Positions 1-13,600 of a stretch of DNA of 64,000 bases are shown one piece after another. This DNA is from Globodera rostochiensis (Eukaryota; Nematoda; Chromadorea; Rhabditida; Heteroderidae), in the NCBI GenBank assembly GCA_018350325.1, contig JAEVLN010000016.1, positions 920,018-984,017 of the forward strand, in the 5' to 3' direction. A model generated the notes under the pieces. That model was given only the letters and a program-made list of their open reading frames with translations, was not told where the DNA came from and searched no databases. Positions within the stretch are counted from its first letter, which is position 1, and the number at the start of each line of letters is the position of its first letter. The translations under genes were made by a program, and so were the position numbers.

Positions 1-429
1 ACCTGCCGCTGGTTATCGCCCGCGGGTCCCCACGGCGGGTTGCCAAGCCTAAGCAAGCTGACCGGGAGGGGGGGGGGGATTTAGGCCATTTTACCGTTTT
101 ACGGTTAAAAAATTTGAACTTTGGACCGACAGAGAAGCGTTAAAGAATTTTTAGTTTTCAAAAAAGTGCCAAAATTGTAACTAAAAAATATACAAATGCA
201 TATAAAAATTCGGGCCCTAATAATTCAGTAGCATTATTTATTGCCGTAAATTTTCCCCTGTGGGCAAATTTTTTTGTTGTTATATGTTTATTATCTTCTT
301 TTTCAGCAACATAAATATTTGGAAAATGTCATTTGTGAGCAGTAGCAGCACACTGTCCGTCCGTTCTCTCATTTGTCAAAGCTTTCCACAATTTTTTTTG
401 ATCATCTGAATCTAAGGCTTGCTCCCCGA

Positions 430-895
430 CACCGAACCCCGACTTTTTTTGTTTGGTCGGGGGTTTTCGTCCCCGACTTTTCCCGCCCCCGAGGGGACGG
501 GGAGCAAACCCCCCGACCTTTCCCGCCCCCGAGGGGTTGGGGGTTTTCGTCCCCGACCTTTCTCGCCCCCTGAGGGGTCGGGGGGTCCCCGACTTTTCCC
601 GCCCCCGGAGGGGTCGGGGGTTTTCGTCCCCGACCTTTCCCGCCCCCGAGGGGTCGGAGGTTTTCGTCCCCGACCTTTCTCGCCCCCTGAGGGGTCGGGG
701 GTCCCCGACTTTTCCCGCCCCCGGAGGGGTCGGGAGTTTTCGTCCCCGACTTTTCCCGCCCCCGAGGGGTCGGGAGTTTTCGTTCCCTACCTTTTCCGCC
801 CCCGAGGGGTCGGGGGTTTTCGTCCCCGACCTTTCCCGCCCCCGAGGGGTCGGAGGTTTTCGTCCCCGACTTTTCCCGCCCCCGAGGGGTCGTGG
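430..895. repeat. GC-rich tandem satellite, ~41-45 bp unit
   Basis: About eleven copies of a unit containing GGTTTTCGTCCCCGAC followed by CCGCCCCCGAGGGGTCGG. The unit contains inverted CCCCGAC/GTCGGGG words, so each copy can fold. It leaves open frames on both strands that I treat as non-coding. Confidence 0.9.
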
Positions 896-3384
896 AGCAA
901 ACCCCCAACTTTAAATGATAAAACAATTATTACACAAGCTTTAAATGAATGAATTGATGCACTTATTTCAGTCACATCCCCCCACATGAATTTCGGAATG
1001 GCGAATGAAAATAATTACAACTTTAAAATGCGCACGTCCCCCCCCCCCGCCCCCCGCCAGAGTCCATCACATTAAATCCCCATTTTCCACACAGCGCGAA
1101 CACATTTATTTGCACACCCGGCGCGGCGCTGTACACATCACATAGACGAAGAGGTGGTGGTGGCGGTGGTTGAAAATTTTGTCGCGGTTTTTGCCCCCCT
1201 CCGGCGGGAGCGGGGGGGAGGGGAGGTTGCCGTCGTCGCCGGCGGCGCTGCTGCTGCTGCTGTCACTGTTTCATTATTTTTTTCTACTACCGGTTGGCCC
1301 CCCTCCCCTCCCATCCCCCATCAACCAGCAGCAGTGGGCTTAATCGCTTCGCTGCGCTGCTGCTCGAGAGTCTCGTCAAGAGGTGTGTGTCATCACTTGC
1401 TGCTGCTTCTGTTCGAGAGTGGTGGATAAATAAATGCACTTTCTCCACCCCCCCCCCTCCTTGTCCCCCTATTCCGTCCCCCCCCCCCCCCAGCGCTGCA
1501 TTTTGACTTTTTTTTTACTCTTCTTGTACTATTTCCACCCCACACGTTTGCACAAACATTTCCTCCACCCCCCTTCAGCGATCCGCGATCCCCCAGCCGT
1601 GCCCTGAAGTCTCCCTCCCTCCCCCCCCCCCCCGGGGGGGGGGGAGGGGACGATGCTCTTTTGGCGGGCGCTCTCCTCCTATTTCACTTCATTTCACTTT
1701 CTTCTTCCCCCCCCCCCCCCCACATTCCGCCTCTCGCGTTCGTTTTGTGTTCTGCTCCTCACTAAGAGGCTTTTGCCCCACTTTCACTCCCTCCCCTCCC
1801 CCCCCCCCCGGCGCTTTGCCCCCCCCCCCCCCCCGCTTTTTGCTCGTCGGTTGAAGTGTGTGTGTGTACGGGGGCCAGCAGAAGAAATTTTTGGAAAAAA
1901 TGGGAACATTATTTCCCCGTTCCGTACGTCCGTCCCCCCGTCCTTCGTTCGTGTTCCCCTTTTAGCCCGTGCCCCCGTCCTTTTCATGGATGGGTGTGCT
2001 TCCTCCCCTCCCTTTTCCCTTAACTGTCAATTTTCTCAACCACATTAGTGGAGAAGAAACAGATGGGGCGGGAGGGGTGCGGGGAGGGGGGGGGGTGCCT
2101 GCCGCTTTTGCCCGCCATCCCCCGGGGCGCTTTTTCCAATCTTCCTGCTGCCCCCCCCCACTTCCACCCGCCCAGCAGCCAGCGCCCCTCGAGGGGCAAG
2201 CCCCGGCGGCGCCGTTCCCAGAATGGCAACAAATTTGCTCGCGCCTAAAGGGTCAAAGTTTAGTCCGGTCGTCGCCGTTGTCGTCGTATGGTTGGGGGGT
2301 GGGGGGAGGTGGGGGGCTCCATTTACATTAATGACATGTACACATTTTTCCATCTTTTTTTTTTTGTTGAAAGCCCCCCTAAGTGTTGTCGAGGAGGGCA
2401 TTTTTGTATATTGTAAAAAGCAAACAGCACCACACGGGCAGCTCTGCTGCTGACAATTCTTACTTTTTACCCCCCCCCCCTCAAAGATTTTATCTGTTTT
2501 TTCAAAAAAAATTTCAATAATATTTCTCATTCAATTGTAGACGACGACGCAAGGGAACTCCAAAATTTCTTGTTGAAAATGATAAAATTTTTGGAACATT
2601 TTAAAAATGACGCTTGTTGTCTCTGTCTCTATCATAGAATCTGAACAAATTTGAAATAAAAGTCCCGGTTTGGCCGTGATTACTTACACCCATTTAAAAT
2701 CCCCCGCGGGGCTGCTAATTCAGCGAATATTCTTTGTTGTTGTTTTATTCACTCTTTCATTTGAACTCACCGCCAATGGCATTTTTTAAAAGGCACGCTT
2801 TATGTGCCCTCCCCCCGTCCATGCGCACCTTTCAAAACTAATTTTTTTTTGCTTTTTGTCCTCCTCGCGTCGATTGAACGACGACAGAATTTTTGAACGG
2901 CGGCGTCGCGCGTCCGGATCATTCATTGGGGGGGGGGGGCTGCTGGCTGTGAATGCGCACTTATCTTGTACTTAAATAGCTTGTTTACTTAGCTGTCGTC
3001 GTCATGTTTTTTGAACCATTCAATTTGCCAAAAGCTTTAAAGTCGAAGGGTTTGCGCCCCAAGGGGCGGGACTCAATTTGCCAAAAGCTTTAAAGTCAGA
3101 AGGATTTGCGCCCAGGGCGAGGGGGCTGGACGTGTGATCACGACGGCCAAGCGAATTGAATCACGGATTTTGTTAATTGTGGCCCGTGATCAACGGATCA
3201 CGGTCACACGGATTGTTTATGAACATGATCACGTTCAGCCCTTGGGTTCGGATGAATTCAATGGAATTTTGCACGCACGCGAACGCGCGGACACAAATTG
3301 CAACAGCAGCACCACCACCACCACCACCACCACCATTACCAAATTGCCAGCCCACAAAAATGCATGTGTAATAATCCTCCAATC

Positions 3385-3925
3385 CCTCCCCCCCCCCTCG
3401 CCCACAGCCAAATCCCCCCCCCCCCCCCTCCCCTCCCCGCATCCCCTGGGGGGATGCTCCAATCGCCTCCCCCCCCCCCCCTCCCCCACAGCCAAATCCC
3501 CTCCCCTCCCCGCATCTATTCATCCCCTCGGGGGAATCCTCCAATCCCCTCCCCCACCCCCACAGCCAAATCCCCTCCCCTCCCCGCATCTCCTCGGGGG
3601 ATCCTCCAATCCCCCCCCCACCCCCACAGCCAAATCCCCTCCCCCCCCCTCCCATTCCCTCCCCGCATCTATTCATCCCCTCGGGGGAATCCTCCAATCC
3701 CCTCCCCCACCCCCACAGCCAAATCCCCTCCCCTCCCCGCATCTCCTCGGGGGATCCTCCAATCCCCCCCCCACCCCCACAGCCAAATCCCCTCCCCCCC
3801 CCCCCTCCCATTCCCTCCCCGCATCTATTCATCCCCTCGAGAAAATCCTCCAATCCCCCCCCCCCCACCGCCACAGCCAAATCCCTTCCCCTCCCCTCCC
3901 CGCATCTATTCATCCCCTCGGGGGA
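3385..3925. repeat. C-rich satellite
   Basis: Composite repeat in which CCACAGCCAAATCCCC, CCCGCATCTATTCATC and CTCGGGGGAATCCTCCAATC recur about seven times separated by C runs of variable length. The long open frames here are artefacts of missing T-A combinations. Confidence 0.9.
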
Positions 3926-5231
3926 GTGACAAGGTTGTGGTCTCTCTCATATGTACAGTTAGTTAGTTTGTTCCAAATATATCCCCCCCACCTCAACGCG
4001 AATGAATGGACTTGTTGGATAGGGGTGTGGGGGACCTAAATGGCCGCAATGGTGCAGTAAATGCAATTATATGTGCTTGCTTTCACCCCCTCCCCCCCCC
4101 CGGGGGGGAGAGGGGGGGGGGTAGAGAAAATTTTTGCAATTTCAAGGACACATTTTTTTTTTGGAAAGTAAAAAGATTAAGATCAGAAAAGGGGGGAATG
4201 AATGAATGAATGTGTTACCTACCTACCTACATATGTAATGTCTGTGATTTGGAAGCTGTGCTCCCCCTCCCCCCCCCCTAATCGAATCAAAAAAGTCCAT
4301 TTTTGTGTGCACTTCCATTGCACAAAATCAATTTTTGTCTTTAAAATTTTTATTATTTCAAAAATAAGTGCCAAACAAATCGTTCCCTTTTTTCGAAGCG
4401 AACAATTCGTTCATTAATGGGTTTAATTCAGCCACTCGCGCTTTTTGAACATTATGCACTTTATTATATTTGAGCGGCCCCAATTCTCGTGTCAATTTTA
4501 ATGCATTAATTTTATATGTACATTAATTAATTAGTTAATTAATTAAATTTTTGACTACTTCCTTTTTTTTTTTTTTTGCTTTTTTTGTTTCGTTCCCTAA
4601 TTGTGTCGACACAAATTTGATGATTATAATGATAAGCATACCACAACCACCACCAATAAAATGAAATGTTGAGGGGAGGGGGGGGGGGAACTTTTTTTTT
4701 TCTGATTGGAAACATCGCCGCCGGTGCTGTGAGAGGAGGAGGAGGAGGAGCGAAGGCAACTAACTACACTTAACTCTAACAGAGCAAAAATTGCGATTAA
4801 TGACTGTGTACTTCTTGTTATTTACTTACTCCCCCCAGCAGCAGCAGCAGCAAGCAGTGCAGCGATTAATTTTTGCCAAAAAAAAAGGGGGGGGGGTCCT
4901 TTCCCCCCCCCCCCCCAAATTTCGAATGATCGATGCCCCGGGGGGACGACGGACTATTTTGCTCTGGTTGTTGTTCTTCTTCTTCTTCTTCCCTCATTTT
5001 GGCGCTGAAGAGCAGCGCAAAGTGTGTGAAGAAGCTAAGCTAAGCTAATAGCATCTCTGTAGATTTGGAGATAATTAGGTAATTATTGTAATTAGTGTGC
5101 TTAAATTGTTGAAAAAATTTTCCGATGCTTTTCCCTTTGGTAGCCGGCGGCGGCAACAGGCAAAAATCGCTGCATCCAAGCGCGCGCAAATTTTGATCCG
5201 TTTTCCTTCTTTATGTGCATTTAAATTGTAC

Positions 5232-5425
5232 GTGGACAAAATGTCCGCTAAATGGGACAAAATGTCCGCTAAATGGGACAAAATGTCTGGTAGGCCAAAA
5301 TCGGGCAAAATGTCTTGTAAATGGGACAAAATGTCCGGTAAATGGGACAAAATGTCCGATAAATGGGACAAAATGTTCGATAAAACAAAATGTCCGGTAA
5401 ATGGGACAAAATGTCCGGTAAGCAA
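5232..5425. repeat. 21-bp satellite with GGACAAAATGTCC core
   Basis: Nine or so copies of TGGGACAAAATGTCCGSTAAA. The core is flanked by inverted GGAC/GTCC. A related array with a shorter unit lies at 7190-7305. Confidence 0.9.
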
Positions 5426-7029
5426 ACCAACAAAAAGATAACAAAATTAATTTGTCAAAGAAATTTTTGAATCATTCAATGTCTTCCATTCTCTTCTCTT
5501 CGATTTATTTTCTGGAGCCTTGGCGAATTGTTTTTTTTTTGAAAAACCACAAGCCCCTGCGGCGATGCCCGAATTTTTTTGTTTGAAAAACCATAAGCCC
5601 CTGCGGCGTTGCCTTTCTTTTTAATATTTTTTATTTAATAATTTAAAATTTGTGTCTCAGCCAACAACCCAAAGTCTCAGTCATAATACCCACCACCCCA
5701 CCCCCCCCCCCGCCCAAAATTCGTCCCCATTGGACGAACAGAGTGCAAAATGTTATATATTTTTATTTATCAAAATTTCCATTTTGTGTATGTGTCTCTC
5801 CCCCCTCCTCCCCCTCCAAATTCACAAAATCGATGCCCCCCCCCCCTCCCGCCCCCTCCGGGGAAAAGCGAAATGTGTCCTTATTTTAAGTGTTTACTTT
5901 TTTACCTATAAAGTACATACAAATATATGTGCATGAATTAGGGCGGAATTTTGGTGCTGCTAAAAACAATGAAACTGCGGCCCCCCCCCCTTAAGGAAGT
6001 GCCAAAATTCAAATTTCAAATGCCAAAAAGCATTTGTTTAAATTTGGAATTTAATGAGAATGAAGTTTTTTAAAAGTTAAAATTAAGCGCCACTCCGAAC
6101 GAAATCCCCTAACAATTAGTAAAGTGTTTAAGGCATCTTGGGTGCAACTTTCCTCCCCCGAAAAAAATCGTTTTTGTTTTGAGCGCCATTCCTTCCGCCT
6201 AAAATTTGATGTCCGATGGCATTGGCACAATAATAATTCACACAGAAACAAACCGCTTGCGGGGTTTTTCCATTTTGTTTTGCAATTATTTTAGCATTTT
6301 TATGCTCAAAATTAGGGGGGGGGGGTAGGACGAGGGTTCCGGGAGACTTTTAGGGGCCGGGCCTCCCGGGATTGAATTTGTCAAATAAACAAAGGCTTAA
6401 AAAAGAAAAAGCCGGGATCAACCATTTCAGTCCCAGAGGAATGGACATTTCAGTACTGGTCCCGATGAGAATCCTCCCTGCTCAAAATGAATACCTAAGC
6501 AAGCACCACAGCAGCAGCAGCAACACAAAAAATGACAAATTCCGGTGTGATCAGAAAGATCACCGGAATTTAAGCTTGCTGTTCTGTCTCATGATCATTT
6601 TAAATTTTACCCTCCCCCCCCCCGCCCCCCACAATGTTTTGCGTCCGTTCGTGTTGTCCGTCGTCAACGGCGGGAATGATTCGTCGTCCGCTTGTTGTTG
6701 TTCTCACCATTTTCATCCATTTTCTGACTTTATTGAAGGTCATATTTACTCATATACATACATTAGGTACACACACCGTCCCGGGATCCGTTCCCCCCCC
6801 CCCCCCCCCCCACCGCCAATTCCTTGGCATTTCGTTTCAATTCTCTCAGGTTTGAGGGGGGCGATGTGTCATTTTGAGCTAAAAAGCAAACTTAATGGGA
6901 TGCGATGGGCTGGAATTGAAAGACAATTAAAATTTTTCTCACGCGCTATTTTCAAGCAGCCACAATTTTTCTGATCAGCTATTAATTTTGAATCCAAAAA
7001 AAAAACGCTCAGCTGAGAGTACTGTACAT

Positions 7030-7144
7030 TAGAGCGCGGACCGATCGAGATTCTCAATCGAAATTTATCTTTGGATTTCTCGAGATTCGAGATTTTACGT
7101 GATTCTCGACCGAAATCTCGAACGGTCTTCAAGTCCGTGCCCTA
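7030..7144. mobile_element. MITE, TAGAGCNCGGAC family
   Basis: Termini TAGAGCGCGGACC and GTCCGTGCCCTA are an imperfect inverted repeat. Flanks CTGTACAT and CTGTACAA suggest an 8-bp target duplication with one mismatch. The interior is iterations of TCGAGATT words. Related elements lie at 44786, 57126 and 58565. Confidence 0.65.
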
Positions 7145-7189
7145 CTGTACAATCAGGGATGTCGATATCGTCTCCTCAATCAGCCGTGC

Positions 7190-7305
7190 GCGGACAAAAT
7201 GTCCCACGGCCAAAATGTCCCACAGCCAAAATGTCCCACGGACAAAATGTCCCACGGACAAAATGTCCCACGGACAAAATGTCCCGCGGACAAAGTGTCC
7301 CCCCA
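7190..7305. repeat. 16-bp satellite with GACAAAATGTCC core
   Basis: Seven copies of CACGGACAAAATGTCC, sharing its core with the array at 5232-5425 but with a different spacer. Confidence 0.9.
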
Positions 7306-8117
7306 CCCAACTTTTGAGCGATTAAATTCCCCTATGCTTTTCCCATTACTTAGTTTGTAGGGAAAAGATGATTCATAAATCTGAGAATTTTGCCCGTTTT
7401 ACCATCGCCCGCGCGCGCGCGCTCGCCCAATTCTTCTGCATGCACAACCGGGGCGCGTGCCATAATCTGAGCGCGCGCGCGCGCGCGCGCGCGTTAACGC
7501 GCATTTTCATGCAACAACCAAAAAACAGTCAGTGCCGCCGTCTTCGTCGTTTCACCGCTTAAATTTATTATTCCCCCCGCTACTTTTTTCATTTACGCTT
7601 TTTTAAAATTTAAATTGAACTGAAAATTGATTTGATACAAATCTTTTTCATTGTTGGCGCTTTTCCATTTTTTGAAAAAATTTTTACGCATAAAAAAAAT
7701 GCCAAAAAAGTAAGAGCTTTCAAAAACTATGCCGGATTTATACTGTCTGGTTTGATTTGATTGGCCGAGAAAAACCAATAAGCGTAAGGCTTCGCGCCCT
7801 TGGGGGGGGGGGGGATGAACGCAAAATAAAATTTGCGTTTGGCATTATGCCCAACAAATTAATTTTGTTTAATTTTCATCATTAGAGATGGGGGAGAAGC
7901 CCAAAGATAGCAGCATTCATTTTGAAAAAAGATTTTAGTCCATATAAATCCATATTTCACCAATTTTTAGAGAAAATTCTTTGATTTTTTAGACATTTTT
8001 GCCAAAACTCTTAAAAATTCAACATTTTTGCCGAAAAATGCAATAAAAACGAAACTTAAAAAAATTTTCAAACAAAAAATGCACCCCTGAAGGTCGATTT
8101 TCCGCATTTTTTTTTCA

Positions 8118-8390
8118 TATTTTGGGGGTTTTAGTCCACTTTTTCATATTTTGGGGGTTTTAGTCCACTTTTTCATATTTTGGGGGTTTTAGTCCACTTT
8201 TTCATATTTTGGGGGTTTTAGTCCATATTTTGGCACTTTTTTTGAGGGGTTTTAGTCGGCACTTTTTCATTTTTTGAGGCTTTTAGTCCATATTTTAGCA
8301 CTTTTTCATATTTTGAAGGTTTTAGTCTCATTTTGGCACTTTTTCATATTTATTTTGAGGCTTTTAGTCCATATTTTGGCATTTTATTCC
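8118..8390. repeat. 27-bp satellite
   Basis: Repeats of TTTCATATTTTGGGGGTTTTAG with TCCAC, first nearly perfect then degenerating toward the 3' side. Confidence 0.85.
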
Positions 8391-8882
8391 ATATAAATGC
8401 CATCTCTATTCATAATCCTTATTCGCGCGACATTCAAAATGCGATTCAAAGATTCGCGCAGCAAGTCTTTTATTGCTTCTAATTGTTGGTGGCATTCTGT
8501 TGGTCTGAGAATAATTTGAAATTAATTTTAGCACACCCCTCCAGCGTTTTAGCATTTTTTTTTTCTGTCGTTGGTTGTTGTTGACGAGATTTTATTTGCG
8601 CGCTCGGCATTAAAATTTTCCCATTTTTTTATGGCATTGGCACAAATTTTTCCTCCTCCTCTATTTTTGGTGTTTGACTCTTTTCTTTCTCACAAATTGT
8701 GCCAAAATAAAATATAGAATAATTCACACGGTGGTCGTCGTCGTTAGTTGCGAAACTTTTGTCTCCTCAAAAGACCACCGACCGGACCCCAAATTTATTC
8801 ATTCATTTCATTTACATTCAAAATCTGGCACATTTTTGGCTTTATTTTTAACCCAATTCACAAATAGATAAATAAATTATGG

Positions 8883-9313
8883 GAGTGACCCGTTTGAGTC
8901 TGGCCATTTGTTGAGTTTGGGCCATTGAGTCTGGCCATTTTAGGCCTAAGCCTTTTCATTCACATTCAAAATCTGGCACATTTTTGGCTTTCTTTTTAAC
9001 TCCAATTCACAAATAGATAAATAAATTATGGAAGCGGCCCGTTGGAGTCTGGCCATTTGAGTCTGGCCATTTTAGGCCTAAGCCTAACGAACCCCAACTA
9101 GGGTGGCTTAGGCCGCCTAAGCCTAACGAACTCCAAGTACCATTTTTTGTTTCAGAAAGTTATATTTTTTAGGATATGTTGCTTGACTTTTAATTTTAGA
9201 TAATTTAATTTAAAAATTTTTTCTTCTAACCAGACTCAAATGGCCAGACTCAAGTGGCCACCAGACTCAAACGACCAGACTCAAGTAGCCCAGACTCAAA
9301 CGACCCCCTACCG
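8883..9313. mobile_element. TIR-type element with long inverted arms
   Basis: The left arm carries GAGTCTGGCCATTTGAG words and the right arm the complementary CCAGACTCAAATGGCC words. ATAAATTATGG occurs immediately on both sides (8872-8882 and 9314-9324), consistent with an 11-bp target duplication. The left arm is internally duplicated (8950-9090). Confidence 0.6.
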
Positions 9314-11214
9314 ATAAATTATGGTCTTTTGGAAGCCGTACTGCTCTGAACCGTTTTGTCGTCCCAAAAAGTGCCAACCCGTCTCGTGCCTTTCTTTGTA
9401 CACCAAAAAATTTAATTTTAAAATTTCATGCCAAAAAATCTGGCCCAGCAAACGACAACAACGACAAAAATGTTGCCATATTTTTGTTGAATTGTTCAAA
9501 ATCTGATGCTGACAGCCCCCCCCCCCCCGCGTGCCGGGCTTTCCAATTAAAAATAAGGAACAAAAACATTTTTCATCCCGTTCAAAATTTTTTTGCCCTG
9601 TTTTGTCACCCCAAATTTTGTATACAAATGCGTGCCGTGCCGGCAAAAAAAAGGCTCATTATTATTAGACGCCCCGGGGCATGATGCCCCGGGCGCCAAA
9701 AATGCCGCGCGCACATTCCACTTCCAAAAGATACATTCTCATTGATGCATTTAATGAGCACTAATTAATGAATGACGGACGGCACAGTCCGTCTGTCTGC
9801 TGCTGCTTCTCCTTTTTTTTTTTGGCATGCACCGACCGACCCCCCCCCCCCCCCCGGTCTAAAATTAGGCACAGAGGCGTGGCGACGACGGCACGGCACG
9901 ATGCGTCCGTCCCCCACATAAGTGCCATGCCGTTGTTGCTGCTGCTGCTGCTGCTGCTGGTACTGATGCCCGGCCCTCTCCACACCCTCGCAAAACTGAG
10001 GGCTGGACAATTCAGCGCCATGCTTAGTGCCGAAAGACGAAAAGAATTTTTTGTTTAATATTTAAATTCAAAACTGTCATTAAATTATTGGCATTTTACT
10101 CTTGGCCAATCTTTCCCCAAAAATTTCGGCGTAATTTTTAGGTTTCAAATTCGAAAACAAAAAATGAACATTTGCTTTAAAGCTTGGATTCTTTCATATG
10201 AAATTTTATAATTCCTTTTAAATTTTCAAACATCACAAAATAATCCCCCACATTGGCGTGGGACTGAAATGTGCGGCGCTCGCGCACCCCCCTCCGTTCC
10301 CCGTCCCCGTCGCCGCCGTCGTCCCGTCGTTCCCATGGACGACGAGCGGCGCCGGAACACTCCTCTCCACACACCAATCTACTTCCCGTGCCACCAACAA
10401 GTACCCCACATGCATATTGGGGGAGCCGGAGGGAGGGGGGGGGGGGTATTTTGGAAAATTAATTATCCCCCGGGGGGGGGGGTGGGAGGGATCTTTGCTT
10501 GCTGTCTGTCGGCATTATACGCCCAAACACAAAGAGAAAGGGCGGACGACCTTCGTCGTCCCGTCCTGCCCCGCCCCGCCCCGCCCAAAAACAGCAGCAA
10601 CAGCAACAGAAGGGGCTGGGAGGAGGAGAAGCATATCGGATGGACGAACTCCCCCAACTTCCCCCCTCCCCCTCCCCCGGCGGGGTTTTGCGCAAATTTG
10701 TCCACTTCCGGATGGGTCGCGCGAGAAACGAGAAATAATTTGTGTAGTTGTTGAGACCGACCGACCACCACCGGGCGGAATGGGTACACAATTAATTAAT
10801 TAAAAGTTGCATTTCCGGGCTCACTATTTTTAGTTAAAAATAATTAATTGAAAATTCTTTCGAATTTTGCACAAAATGGCAGGCCTAATAGTAAGTTCGC
10901 AAGCTAATTTTAGTCCAAGCATTTTTGGATCGCATAAATTTAAAAAAATTTGTTGGCTTTTGGGGGGGCCCCGAATTTTGTTAAAATTGAAATTGACACT
11001 AATTATATGGAAATGCTTATTTTCATCAAAATTTTTTTCTCTGAAATACCTTTAATTTGCATATAATTTATTCCTTTTATTACTTCAATTAGGAAAATCT
11101 TGTGCCCATTTTTTGCTATATTTGAAACTTTTTTTATCCATTTTCGTCCATATTTTGTGCAATTTTGCCCATATTTGGTCCATATTTTACAATTTTTCAT
11201 CCATATTTTATGGC

Positions 11215-11435
11215 CATATTTCGAGCTTTTTTGTCCATATAATTAGCGGTTTCGAGCTTTTTTGTCTATATAATTAGCGGTCTCGAGCTTTTTTGTCCAT
11301 ATAATTAGCGGTTTCGAGCTTTTTTGTCCATATAATTAGCGGTCTCGAGCTTTTTTGTCCATATAATTAGCGGTTTCGAGCTTTTTTGTCCATATAATTA
11401 GCGGTTTCGAGCTTTTTTGTCCATATAATTAGCGG
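11215..11435. repeat. 30-bp satellite
   Basis: Seven nearly perfect copies of a 30-bp unit containing TCGAGCTTTTTTGTCCATAT and AATTAGCGGT. Confidence 0.92.
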
Positions 11436-11649
11436 CCCTAGTAATGAATATAATTAGTCTCTTATACCTAATCATTTTTTATTCATGTGAGCAGGTGGGC
11501 CGGCCGGTCGGGACAGTATACATTTAAGCCAGCATAAGCTGATGATGAACTTTTGGTCTTCAAAAATAATTAATAAATAATTCCGCCGAAAAAAGTCCAT
11601 TTTTTCTATAAATAATTCATTTTTTCCTTACCAGTCCCCCGATCACCTC

Positions 11650-11965
11650 TCTCTCTGCCTGTGATCAATGTATGGATCTCTGATCACATCTCTCTTCTTT
11701 ATCTCTGCCTGTGATCAATGTCAGGGTGGATCTCTGATCACATCTCTCTCTGCCTGTGATCAATGTCAGGGTGGATCTCTGATCACATCTTTCTCTGCCT
11801 GTGATCAATGTCAGGGTGGATCTCTGATCACATCTATCTCTGCCTGTGAATTCTCTTTCTCTCTCTTCTTTCTCTCTGCCTGTGATCAATGTCAGGATGG
11901 ATCTCTGATCACATTTCTCTTTCTCTCTCTGCCTGTGACCAATGTCAGGATGGATCTCCGATCAC
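11650..11965. repeat. ~45-bp TGATCA-rich satellite
   Basis: About six copies of a unit with GATCTCTGATCACATCTCTC and GCCTGTGATCAATGTCAGG. Each copy holds TGATCA palindromes. Confidence 0.9.
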
Positions 11966-13289
11966 CGGTGGTGATCGGAACTCGCGCGAGCGAGCGAACG
12001 ATTTCCAAATTGTGGCAAACAAAAAACGGAATGGCATAACTATTTTACATTTTTTATTTTCCAAAGTTCCCTAAAAATTGACCGTCGTTTTTTATCAAAG
12101 CATCAAAATTTCAAAATAAACATAAAATTTATATATTTTTTCCGTTACACTTGCGCGTATAAAAAATGGAAATTTCGTTTTCTAAAATGACGGGGTTTAA
12201 ATAAATGTAAATAAATAATAATAATTATTATAATACACAATAATAAAATTCATTTTCCCCAAATTTTTTTTTAAAATCATTTCCCCGCATCGATCGGAAA
12301 CGATGGCCGCGCGTTCGTTCAACAAATAAAAATGGTGCGCGCTGATTTTTGACCTTTTTTCAGCACGCGTTTTTGTCCTTTGAAGTTTAAACAGCCGCCG
12401 CCACTTTTTGTTTGGCGAAGTGCCCCCCTCGCGCACAAACAAAAATTCAAAAATTTTTAATAGTACACACAGCAAAGTCCACATTCATTTTTATCACATT
12501 CATTTTCAATGGAAGTAAAGTGTCACAATTGGGGGGGGGGGCGGGGATGGAGGAATGGATGTCCGTTTCTTCAAACAAACCAGTATTTTCACGATTGATC
12601 AACAAAATCTATTCCCGATCGGTCGGATCAGTGATCAGGCAGGCAAATGCGCATCTGTCGGACGAGCGAAAAAAACTCGGAAGACGAACCGAGATTTTTG
12701 GGTGGACTTTTAGTGATCTTGTACGAATCTCGATCGATCTCGATCGGTGAAAGAAATTTTATCGAGATTTTTTGGGGGGATTTTTAGTGATCTTGAACGA
12801 AGCTCGATCGGTGAATTTTTTTTTTTTTGTTTCAGTTTTTTTTTGAGATTTTGGTTTGAAACCCTGCACTTGATTGATGGCCTGATCATAATCGAAGATG
12901 CTTTTCCAATCGCCAAATTAGTAATTTGTCCTTCTTCTCTCTCTCTGATCACTGCGCGTAATTTTTAAATTTGATAATTTCACGGCGCCATTTAGCGGGC
13001 GAACCAAAGCAGCCTCCTTTCAAAATTAAACAATTTGGAATTTGACGAGTGGCCGAGGAATGTGCAATTAAAGGGGGGGGCTTACTAATTGCTAAATTTT
13101 TTGTGAAATTTTTTTTTACATAAATAAATATTCTCACCAGTTTTGGGCGTCGCCTGAGGGGTGGGAGGGGAGGGGGGCACTTTAGGCTTAGGTGTGAAGC
13201 GTATTGGGAGGCCGCCAAAATTGGCCTTATTTTTTAAATGGGACTAAATGACCTACCCAATTGGTTTTAATGCGTAAAAGTGCTTTAAA

Positions 13290-13600
13290 ATCTCGATCGA
13301 GATTTGCCGAGATTCTCGATCGAAAAAAATCTTGGTCAAGATGCTCGATCTAAATCTCGATCGAGATTTACCGAGATTCTCGATCAAAAGAAATCTCGGT
13401 CAAGATTCTCGATCTAACTCGATCGAGATTTACCGAGATTCTCGACCGAAAGAAGGCTCGGTCAAGATGCTCAATTTAAATCTCGATCGAGATTTACCGA
13501 GATTCTCGATCGAAAGAAGGCGCGGTCAAGATTCTCGATCGAGAAAAATCTCAGTTAAGATGCTCGATCTAAATCTTGATCGGTCCTCAAGTCCGGGCCC
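13290..13600. repeat. ~50-bp TCGATCGAGATT satellite
   Basis: Degenerate repeats of CTCGATCGAGATTTACCGAG and its near-inverse. The 3' end (CCTCAAGTCCGGGCCCTA) resembles the right terminus of the TAGAGC-type MITEs, so this may be an expanded MITE interior. Confidence 0.75.

Noticed and set aside
402..952. Long Pro/Gly/Arg-rich open frames on both strands
   Set aside because: They follow a ~41-45-bp GC-rich satellite without stops in several frames; no domain, no splice context.
3134..4039. 301-codon Pro-rich frame and its antisense Gly-rich partner
   Set aside because: Products of the C-rich satellite at 3385-3925; both strands open, no recognisable protein.
11215..11435. CRISPR-like regular repeat array
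   Set aside because: Direct tandem repeats without unique spacers, in an animal nuclear genome.
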